A DNA stretch of 57,314 bases from an uncultured Bacteroidales bacterium (lineage in GTDB: Bacteria > Bacteroidota > Bacteroidia > Bacteroidales > Muribaculaceae), in the NCBI GenBank assembly GCA_900547755.1, contig URIC01000006.1, positions 1 through 57,314 of the forward strand, written 5' to 3'. Position numbers and translations under genes: made by a program. The notes below the pieces were generated by a model, which saw only the letters and a list, made by a program, of their open reading frames with translations, ran no database searches and had not been told where the DNA came from. Positions 6,923 to 13,665 of this stretch are shown here, piece after piece (position 1 is the stretch's first letter; every line of letters begins with the position of its first letter).

Positions 6923-8851
6923 TCATTTTATTGCCACCTTGGCGGCCGATATGCCTTCGGGGCCTGAAACCTTGACGATGTAAATGCCGGAACCGAGGCC
7001 GAGATTGGAAACGCGCATGCCGTCGAGTGTGTATACCTCGACGCTGTGGCCATGGGCCGCCACGATGTCGCGGCCCATGAGCATGAATGTGCGTCCGTCG
7101 CCGTCAGCCACACTCTCAAGGCCTGAGTTGTTGAAGGGGGTCTCGCAGGAGTTGATTATCTGCATGTGGCCGTGTCTCTCGCCGGAGCGGTTCAGGAAGG
7201 CGAGAACGCGCATATTGTCCGTGTTCCATTCGGGTTCGAGCTCGCAGGAAATCTGCTTGGAGAAGGAGCCTTCGCCGTCAAGTCTCTCGCCATACATTCC
7301 GGTAAGGCTCAGACGTATCACGTCCTGATGGGTGTACACACCTTTGTAGCGGTCCGCGGTGTCGGGGTCGTCGGGGAACTCCTGGCTCGTGGACTCTATG
7401 CCGTCCTCCACCACATAGACGGTGAGATACAGGGGCTCGCCCTGAGGCATGATGCCGGGTTCCACGTTGCCGGCGATGTCTATGTCGCATTTCGTGCCGT
7501 CAAGGGTCACGGCCGCGTTCACAGAGGCGAATGTGGGTACATCCAGGGCCGACAGATAGAGTCCTTCCACATAGTCGGGGTAGATGAAATTGTATGCCAC
7601 GGTTTTACTTGCGGAACGCGCCAGGGGATTGCGGGGCAGGAAGGAGCGGTCTATCGCGAAGCAGGGCACCGAGACGCGACTCTTGTCGCCGTCGGCGAAG
7701 TCTACCAGGAACTGGACGTCCTCGTTGTCTACATCGGCGTCGAACTCGTGGTAAATCATGAACTGGTCTGACAAGTGGTGTGAAATCAGAGAAATGCGGT
7801 CACGCAGCGGCTCCACGCCGGGCATGAAGATATCGTCGGTATATGAGGGGGTGCGGTATTCGGATTCGCTGACCCAGCGCTCTATCACCGGACGGCGCAC
7901 ATATCCGGAGGCTATGTCGGAGGGCACGGCTATGAACTCGCGCTCCAGGACAATGGGTTTCTCCACTTCCTTGCCGTTTACTTTGCTTATCCATACTTTG
8001 TGAGTGCCGGTGCCGAGCGCCTGTATGCCTCCTGTCACCTCTTTCTGTTCGCCGCCGGATATGGGTGTGCTGAACTCCATGGAGCCTGTCCAGGTCTTGT
8101 CGCCCAGCATAGAGGTGAACTCGATGCTCTGCAGGTTGTTGACACCTTCATTCTTGACGGCGAGCCATGCGTCGCCGGGGGTGTCCAGTCTCTGGACGTC
8201 GTTGGCGCGGAGGTCGGTGAGTACGGCAAGGTCGTTGAACTCGTCTCCGGTGGCTTCGACTATGCCGAGCAGCATGAGTACCATGTTGTTGTCCGTGGCG
8301 TCAATCCAGTTGATGTTGCCGCTGGCGTCCACGTCTTCGGAATTACCCATGTACTGGGTGTTTTCGGGCAGATTGTAGCCGAAGATGCCTGTGCCGAGCC
8401 ACGAGCCCGGTTCCCATTCCACTTTGCCGCCCAGGTAGAGTTCCTTGCCGGACTGGATGGTGTAAGGGGTGTCGAAGCTGATGTCGTTCCATCCGAATTT
8501 GACCTGCGCTTTGCCGCTGGCCAGGTTCTCTCCGTTCAGCTCGCCGCGCACGAATACTTCCATTTCGGGAGTCTTCTCTTCCTCGCCCATGCTCCAGCCC
8601 ACACGCAGGCCGGAAAGCGAGGCTCCGTCGTAGTTGGTGAACTTGTCGGCCTCCATGCGTACTACGAAATAGAGAGTGCCGGTGCTTTCGGAGCTGTTGT
8701 TGAAACCGGTGTAGGGGTAGACGGTCTCTTGCGGGTTTATGTATCCGATATAGGTCTGGGCGGCAGCCTCAGGAGGAGAACAGAGAGCCGTGGCGGCCAG
8801 TGTGAGCATCCCGCAGATGCCGGAAACAGTGAATTTGGAAAGTTTGTTCAT
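6923..8851 (-). CDS. Secreted Omp28-like paralogue lacking the CxxC
   Basis: The protein is 642 residues from the ATG at 8851. An in-frame ATG at 8884 lies upstream of the predicted transcription start and is rejected. A signal peptide ends near AAAQTYIGY. The protein parallels the downstream gene along its length: RRPVIERW for RVPLVEEFTG, CFAIDRSFL for NPAVMYDRR, YLTVYVVED for YITAYLLEDD, and YTHQDVIRLSLTG for FRHRGVIRHCFSTG. The expected CxxC site is replaced by SESEYRTPSYTDD, so thiol chemistry is lost. The C-terminus (SVEVYTLDGMRV, then SGIYIVKV, then KVAIK) is the same sorting-like module. It is the first gene of a two-gene operon with its own promoter. Confidence 0.75.
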   Translation of the reverse strand: MNKLSKFTVSGICGMLTLAATALCSPPEAAAQTYIGYINPQETVYPYTGFNNSSESTGTLYFVVRMEADKFTNYDGASLSGLRVGWSMGEEEKTPEMEVFVRGELNGENLASGKAQVKFGWNDISFDTPYTIQSGKELYLGGKVEWEPGSWLGTGIFGYNLPENTQYMGNSEDVDASGNINWIDATDNNMVLMLLGIVEATGDEFNDLAVLTDLRANDVQRLDTPGDAWLAVKNEGVNNLQSIEFTSMLGDKTWTGSMEFSTPISGGEQKEVTGGIQALGTGTHKVWISKVNGKEVEKPIVLEREFIAVPSDIASGYVRRPVIERWVSESEYRTPSYTDDIFMPGVEPLRDRISLISHHLSDQFMIYHEFDADVDNEDVQFLVDFADGDKSRVSVPCFAIDRSFLPRNPLARSASKTVAYNFIYPDYVEGLYLSALDVPTFASVNAAVTLDGTKCDIDIAGNVEPGIMPQGEPLYLTVYVVEDGIESTSQEFPDDPDTADRYKGVYTHQDVIRLSLTGMYGERLDGEGSFSKQISCELEPEWNTDNMRVLAFLNRSGERHGHMQIINSCETPFNNSGLESVADGDGRTFMLMGRDIVAAHGHSVEVYTLDGMRVSNLGLGSGIYIVKVSGPEGISAAKVAIK

Positions 8852-8881
8852 AATTGTGCGTATTAGGTGAGTAATATTTCC

Positions 8882-8913
8882 CAAATTTACCTCTTTATTT
8901 TAAATTACACAAA
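8882..8913 (-). promoter_or_regulatory. Promoter of the Omp28-like pair
   Basis: The minus strand shows TTTG (8913-8910), a 20-bp spacer and TAAATTTG (8889-8882), a full consensus match. The predicted start near 8878 gives a leader of about 27 nt before the ATG at 8851. Confidence 0.75.
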
Positions 8914-8988
8914 TAAATCCTAAATTATTTTTATTTTTGGCCTTGTTGTCTGCGGGTTTCGTCTGTCTTGGGCTCTTTCCGGATAAAA

Positions 8989-9018
8989 AAGGGGACGTGC
9001 CATCCGGCACGTCCCCTT
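8989..9018 (-). terminator. Terminator of the frd operon
   Basis: A perfect 13-bp stem (AAGGGGACGTGCC with its complement, loop ATCC) lies 23 bp after the frdB stop. On the minus strand it is followed by a run of T. Confidence 0.85.
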
Positions 9019-9040
9019 GGTATCGTGGTTTATTAGGTAA

Positions 9041-9799
9041 TTACTCTTTACACTTGGCGGCGATGAAGCTGCGGTTCATGCGGCCGATGTTGTAGAGTTT
9101 GATTTGCTTGGGGCACTCGGCGGAGCAGGCACCTGTGTTGGTGCAGTTTCCGAAACCGAGTTCGTCCATGCGGGCCACCATTGCGCGTACGCGGCGGTCG
9201 GCCTCTACCTTGCCCTGGGGCAGGAGTGCGAACTGGCTTACCTTGGCGGATACGAAGAGCATCGCGGAGCCGTTCTTGCAGGCGGCCACGCAGGCGCCGC
9301 AACCGATGCAGGTGGCGGAGTCCATGGCTTCGTCGGCATCCACTTTGCTGATGGGCAGGGCGTTGGCATCCTGAGCGCCGCCGCAGTTGAAGGAAACGTA
9401 GCCGCCGGCCTGCTGAATCTTATCGAAGGCGTTGCGGTCTACCATGAGGTCCTTGATTACGGGGAACGCCGCTGAACGCCAGGGCTCGACGGTGATGGTC
9501 TCGCCGTTGGCGAAGCGACGCATATAGAGCTGGCATGTGGTGGCGCCGGTAGCGGGGCCGTGGGGGTGTCCGTTTATGTAAAGGGAACACATGCCGCAGA
9601 TGCCTTCGCGGCAGTCGTGGTCGAAGACTATGGGTTCCTGACCCTCCTCGACAAGGCGCTCGTTAAGGATGTCGAGAGTCTCAAGGAAAGAGGTGTCGGG
9701 AGTGGTCTCCACGTCGCGGTAAGTCACGAAACCGCCTTTTTCCTTGGGGCCGGCCTGACGCCACACCTTGAGGTTGACTTTCATTATGTTATCTTCCAT
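9041..9799 (-). CDS. frdB: Fumarate reductase / succinate dehydrogenase iron-sulfur subunit
   Basis: Carries electrons between the flavoprotein FrdA and the membrane cytochrome b. The protein has 252 residues. The [2Fe-2S] domain has CREGICGMC (Cys63, Cys68, Cys71). The C-terminal ferredoxin-like domain has CIGCGACVAACKNG and CTNTGACSAECP for the remaining clusters. The second start, MKVNLKVWRQ at 9784, is also possible; the first ATG adds only five residues. It is the last gene of frdCAB, 23 bp after frdA, and ends in a strong terminator. In anaerobic Bacteroidales this enzyme mostly reduces fumarate, but direction cannot be told from sequence. Confidence 0.96.
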   Translation of the reverse strand: MEDNIMKVNLKVWRQAGPKEKGGFVTYRDVETTPDTSFLETLDILNERLVEEGQEPIVFDHDCREGICGMCSLYINGHPHGPATGATTCQLYMRRFANGETITVEPWRSAAFPVIKDLMVDRNAFDKIQQAGGYVSFNCGGAQDANALPISKVDADEAMDSATCIGCGACVAACKNGSAMLFVSAKVSQFALLPQGKVEADRRVRAMVARMDELGFGNCTNTGACSAECPKQIKLYNIGRMNRSFIAAKCKE

Positions 9800-9822
9800 T
9801 TTTCGAATCTTTTTAAAAGGGG

Positions 9823-11847
9823 TTATGACTTGTAGTTACGTGTCTGAACCTTGATGGCCTCGTAGTGGAGGGGTTCTTTGATGAGCTCGGGAGCCTTCTC
9901 GTCGCTGCCCTGGTAGTCCCAGCAGGAAACGTAGAAGTAGTTCTCGTCGTCGCGCTTGGCCTCGCCTTCGGGAGTCTGGTATTCCTCGCGGAAGTGGCCG
10001 CCGCAGCTCTCGTTGCGGTTCATGGCGTCGTAAGCGATGAGCTCGCCCATAGTGATGAAGTCGCGCAGACGGAAAGCCTTGTCAAGCTCTACGTTCATGC
10101 CATCCTGGTTGCCCGGGATGAATAGGTTGCTCTCGAATTCCTTGCGGAGCTCTTTGAGCTTGACGAGGGCGGTCTCGAGGCTCTCTTTCGTACGGGCCAT
10201 ACCTACATATTCCCACATGATGTGGCCGAGTTCCTTGTGGATGGAGTCTACGGAGCGTTTGCCGTGGATATTCATCAGGCGGTCCATCTCCTTCTGGCAC
10301 TTCTCTTCGGCCTCGTCGAATTCGGGAGTGTCGGTGGAGAAGTGAGGGATTGTAATCTGGTCGCTCAGATAGTTCTGGATAGTGTAGGGGAGAACGAAGT
10401 AACCGTCGGCCAGACCCTGCATCAGAGCGGAAGCGCCCAGACGGTTGGCGCCATGGTCGGAGAAGTTGCACTCGCCGATGGCGAAGAGTCCTTTGACGGA
10501 TGTCTGCAGCTCGTAGTCTACCCAGATGCCGCCCATCGTGTAGTGGATGGCGGGGAATATCATCATCGGGTTGTAGTAGTTAACGCCGTTGACCGTGTTG
10601 GCGAGCTCGCCGGGGTTCACGTCGGTGATTTCCTCGTACATGTCGAAGAGGTTGCCGTAGCGCTGACGCACCACGTCGATGCCCAGGCGGTTGATGGCCT
10701 CGGAGAAGTCAAGGAATACCGCCAGACCGGTGTTGTTCACGCCGAAGCCGTGGTCGCAGCGCTCCTTGGCGGCGCGGGAAGCCACGTCGCGGGGCACGAG
10801 GTTACCGAAGGCGGGATAACGGCGCTCCAGATAGTAGTCGCGGTTCTCCTCGGGGATGTCGGAACCCTTGATGGTGCCGGCCTGGAGTTTCTTGGCGTCC
10901 TCGATGTTCTTGGGCACCCAGATGCGGCCGTCGTTACGCAGGGACTCGGACATCAGGGTCAGCTTGGACTGCTTGTCGCCGTGTACGGGGATACAGGTGG
11001 GGTGAATCTGCACGTAAGCGGGGTTAGCGAAGTAAGCACCCTTACGGTAGCAGGCCATGGCGGCGGATACGTTGCAGGCCATGGCGTTGGTGGAGAGGAA
11101 GTAAGTGTTGCCGTAGCCGCCGGTGGCGATTACCACCGCATGGGCTGCGAAACGCTCGAACTTGCCAGTGACGAGGTTCTTGGCAATGATGCCGCGTGCG
11201 CGTTCCACACCGTCCTTGTCCTTGATGAGGACCACGTCGTGCATCTCGTAGCGGTTGAAGCTCTTCACCTTGCCGGCTTCAATCTGACGGTTGAGGCTGG
11301 AGTAAGCGCCGAGCAGGAGCTGCTGACCTGTCTGACCCTTGGCATAGAAAGTACGGGACACCTGGGCGCCGCCGAAGGAACGGTTGGCGAGCAGACCGCC
11401 GTATTCGCGGGCGAAGGGCACGCCCTGTGCCACGCACTGGTCGATGATATTGTTGGACACTTCGGCCAGACGATATACGTTGGCCTCGCGGGCGCGGTAG
11501 TCGCCGCCCTTCACGGTGTCGTAGAACAGGCGGTATACGGAGTCGCCGTCGTTCTGATAGTTCTTGGCTGCGTTGATACCGCCCTGGGCGGCGATGGAGT
11601 GGGCGCGGCGGGGGCTGTCCTGGATACAGAAGTTGAGGACGTTGAAGCCCAGCTCGGCCAGTGTGGAGGCGGCTGAAGCGCCGGCCAGGCCGGTGCCGAC
11701 CACGATTACGTCCAGACGGCGTTTGTTGGCGGGGTTCACCAGCTTCTGGTGAGCTTTATAGTTGGTCCATTTCTCTGCGACAGGACCCTCGGGGATTTTG
11801 GAATCCTCCGGTTTCATCACTCTTACGTTGTTTTCTTTAATATCCAT
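9823..11847 (-). CDS. frdA: Fumarate reductase / succinate dehydrogenase flavoprotein subunit
   Basis: Catalytic subunit that interconverts fumarate and succinate with covalently bound FAD. The protein has 674 residues, typical of the Bacteroidota/epsilon-type enzyme. Visible are the dinucleotide-binding motif VVGTGLAGASAAS (about 50-62), the FAD-attachment region RRAHSIAAQGGINAAKNY, the substrate-domain HPTCIPVHGD, and GANRLGASALMQGLADGYF. It lies between frdC (12 bp upstream) and frdB in a three-gene operon. Its product would use the fumarate that the aspA gene at 48 kb can supply from aspartate; that link is inference. Confidence 0.97.
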   Translation of the reverse strand: MDIKENNVRVMKPEDSKIPEGPVAEKWTNYKAHQKLVNPANKRRLDVIVVGTGLAGASAASTLAELGFNVLNFCIQDSPRRAHSIAAQGGINAAKNYQNDGDSVYRLFYDTVKGGDYRAREANVYRLAEVSNNIIDQCVAQGVPFAREYGGLLANRSFGGAQVSRTFYAKGQTGQQLLLGAYSSLNRQIEAGKVKSFNRYEMHDVVLIKDKDGVERARGIIAKNLVTGKFERFAAHAVVIATGGYGNTYFLSTNAMACNVSAAMACYRKGAYFANPAYVQIHPTCIPVHGDKQSKLTLMSESLRNDGRIWVPKNIEDAKKLQAGTIKGSDIPEENRDYYLERRYPAFGNLVPRDVASRAAKERCDHGFGVNNTGLAVFLDFSEAINRLGIDVVRQRYGNLFDMYEEITDVNPGELANTVNGVNYYNPMMIFPAIHYTMGGIWVDYELQTSVKGLFAIGECNFSDHGANRLGASALMQGLADGYFVLPYTIQNYLSDQITIPHFSTDTPEFDEAEEKCQKEMDRLMNIHGKRSVDSIHKELGHIMWEYVGMARTKESLETALVKLKELRKEFESNLFIPGNQDGMNVELDKAFRLRDFITMGELIAYDAMNRNESCGGHFREEYQTPEGEAKRDDENYFYVSCWDYQGSDEKAPELIKEPLHYEAIKVQTRNYKS

Positions 11848-11859
11848 ATCGGGAGAAAA

Positions 11860-12966
11860 TTATTGGGGCGTTTGTTGAACTTGCTGAGGCTGCATCTTGG
11901 CTGTCTGAATCTCTGCCTGAATCTGGTAGGGAATCTGAGACTTGAGCTGAGCGCGGGCCTCTTCGAGGGATTTTTTCTCTTCGGCTGTGGGAGCCTTGAT
12001 GGCGTCGAGGGTGGAGACGGCTGTCTTGAGGGGCTCCAGGATGCCCTTGTTGGAGTCGTAGACGTTCTCGAGGCTTTCGATGCCCTTGATGCTGTTCCGC
12101 ACCTCGGGGGTGAAGGCGTTCAGGAGCTCTTCGGCCTGCACGGCCATCATGCGAATCTGAGAGGCGGCCTGGTCATAGGGGAGCGTGCCTATCTGATTCT
12201 CGATATAGGCGGCTGTCTGGGAGTCGGCCTTGGAGGCGATGCTGTTGACGATCATCTCCTGGTACTGGGCGCGCAGCGCTTCGTTCTCAAGGTAGTAGTT
12301 GTCGTTGGCGCGGTAAGTGAATACGGCGAGCTGGGCCACGAAGAGCACCATGACGATGCCTATCCACCACTTGCCGATGCACTTGAGGCGGGGAATCCAG
12401 GCGGTGTTGTCCCAGCCCACGGACTGGAACATGGACCAGAAACCGTGGTTGAGGTGGAACCAGAGGGCGATGAAGCCTATGAGGTAGACCACGGGAGTAA
12501 TCCAGCAGGAGAAGGCTTCCTGCAGGAAGAGCGTGCCGGCGGCGGCGGGGAACTCGCCCTCGCAGCCGAGTACCTCTACGAGCTGCATCTTGGCCCAGAA
12601 CTGGATGAGGTGGACACCCAGGAACGCGAGAACCACGATACCGAGCACGAGCATGTTCTTGGATGCCCATTCCACGGAGGCGGGACGGGTCTCGATGGCG
12701 TAGCGCACGTTACCGCGGGCGGCGCGGTTCTGGAGCGTGAGCCAGATTGCGTAGATAATGTGAATCACGATGAGCAGTGCCAGGCCGGCCGAAGCGACGA
12801 GGGCATACCAGTTGGCGCCCAGGAACTCGCAGACGGCGTTGTAGGCCGTGGGCCAGAAAATGGCGACGCTGTTCATCAAGCAGTGAAAAGTTACGAATAG
12901 GACGAGTGCCGCGCCCGTAAGGGCCATGACAAACTTACGTCCTACAGATGAGCTTGTTAACCACAT
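11860..12966 (-). CDS. frdC: Fumarate reductase / succinate dehydrogenase cytochrome b subunit with C-terminal extension
   Basis: Membrane anchor that binds heme b and exchanges electrons with menaquinone. Residues 1-220 form the usual five-helix cytochrome b558 anchor, with candidate heme ligands His28, His69, His119, His171 and His174. Family members normally end near residue 230. Here a further 145 residues or so (about 222-368) follow, with no membrane segment. They are predicted to be helical or coiled-coil and end in a Gln-rich tail (MQPQQVQQTPQ). The frame is continuous and the next gene starts 12 bp later, so this is not a readthrough error. The first gene of the operon has its own promoter at 13112-13142. 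Confidence 0.93.
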   Translation of the reverse strand: MWLTSSSVGRKFVMALTGAALVLFVTFHCLMNSVAIFWPTAYNAVCEFLGANWYALVASAGLALLIVIHIIYAIWLTLQNRAARGNVRYAIETRPASVEWASKNMLVLGIVVLAFLGVHLIQFWAKMQLVEVLGCEGEFPAAAGTLFLQEAFSCWITPVVYLIGFIALWFHLNHGFWSMFQSVGWDNTAWIPRLKCIGKWWIGIVMVLFVAQLAVFTYRANDNYYLENEALRAQYQEMIVNSIASKADSQTAAYIENQIGTLPYDQAASQIRMMAVQAEELLNAFTPEVRNSIKGIESLENVYDSNKGILEPLKTAVSTLDAIKAPTAEEKKSLEEARAQLKSQIPYQIQAEIQTAKMQPQQVQQTPQ

Positions 12967-13064
12967 AGCGTTGTCTGTTGTTTTAATTAGTTAATTATTG
13001 TTGTTTTTTCGTCTGTTCTTGTGTAGAGAAGCCTGTTTTTTCATGGCATCCGGATAGGAAATGC

Positions 13065-13092
13065 GGCCACACCCCGAGAGGGGGATGTGGCA
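13065..13092 (-). other. Hairpin in the frd operon leader
   Basis: Within the predicted leader of about 140 nt, an imperfect stem pairs CCACA-CCCC with GGGGGATGTGG around a short loop. There is no T-run, so it is more likely a leader or stability structure than a terminator. Confidence 0.4.
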
Positions 13093-13111
13093 TGGTACAG
13101 GTAATATGCTG

Positions 13112-13142
13112 CAAAATTAGATTAAATCCTGTAAATTTCAAA
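13112..13142 (-). promoter_or_regulatory. frdCAB promoter
   Basis: The minus strand reads TTTG (13142-13139), a 19-bp spacer and TAATTTTG (13119-13112). This is a full consensus match about 146 bp upstream of the frdC start. Confidence 0.75.
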
Positions 13143-13188
13143 ACTATTTGAATACAAAATTTTGCGGACCGCTCGCTGCAAATAGTTT
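13141..13188. promoter_or_regulatory. 10-bp inverted repeat overlapping the frd -33 region
   Basis: AAACTATTTG (13141-13150) and CAAATAGTTT (13179-13188) are perfect inverted copies 28 bp apart. The proximal arm overlaps the -33 element of the frd promoter, so a repressor or activator site is possible. Equally, the repeat could be the terminator stem of the upstream C39-like gene, which stops at 13202. Confidence 0.4.
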
Positions 13189-13201
13189 CGAGCCTGTATT
13201 T

Positions 13202-13657
13202 TCAGCCCAGGATATGGGCCAATATGCTCTCCCCGTGGGAGAGGGGGTAGGGTATAAGGCATACCGCCAGCAGCAGGGCTATGAAGATGAATAGCGTTAC
13301 CGCAATCCCCAGTAGACCTAAGCCGCGTGGCATCGCTCCCAGCAGCCGCTGCACCTTCTCCGAGTGGCGGTCCGGAGCCTCTTCCTTCGCTTGCCGATGT
13401 TTGTTGTCTGTCATGTGCCTAATTCCAGTTGGTTCCTCACTAAGTTGTAATAAGCGCCGCGCCGTGCTGTACGCCTCAAATCCCAGTGTCTCGGCCACAT
13501 CGCGCAGCCCCTTGATGGAGATGCCCTGTATCGTGGGCACGCACATCCGGTCTATCTCCTGCCTGGACACATTACAGCGGTAGTGAGCGCAGAGCATAGC
13601 CATTGCCGCTGCGCCGCAGTTCATGGAGTCTGTCTGTCTCACTACCCTGAAACCCAT
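13202..13657 (-). CDS. Truncated C39 peptidase-like domain fused to an HlyD-like N-terminus
   Basis: The protein has 151 residues in one open frame. Residues 1-77 match the start of a C39 (double-glycine leader) peptidase domain of bacteriocin exporters: QTDSMNCGAAAMAMLC with the catalytic-position Cys, then GISIKGLRDVAETLGF. The domain stops before the catalytic His and Asp. Residues 80-151 resemble the first 70 residues of Bacteroidota HlyD-type adaptor proteins (SEKVQRLLGAMPRGLGLLG, a membrane segment, then a Tyr-Pro), ending soon after the membrane helix. It starts 8 bp after the TonB-receptor-like gene, in the same operon. It is either a deletion remnant of an exporter operon or a compact accessory protein. 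Protease activity is unlikely. Confidence 0.6.
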   Translation of the reverse strand: MGFRVVRQTDSMNCGAAAMAMLCAHYRCNVSRQEIDRMCVPTIQGISIKGLRDVAETLGFEAYSTARRLLQLSEEPTGIRHMTDNKHRQAKEEAPDRHSEKVQRLLGAMPRGLGLLGIAVTLFIFIALLLAVCLIPYPLSHGESILAHILG

Positions 13658-13665
13658 GTGGCCTG

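Noticed and set aside
10222..11676. 484-codon open frame opposite frdA
   Set aside because: It is the antisense shadow of a GC-rich, codon-biased gene; the sense strand encodes a complete FrdA.
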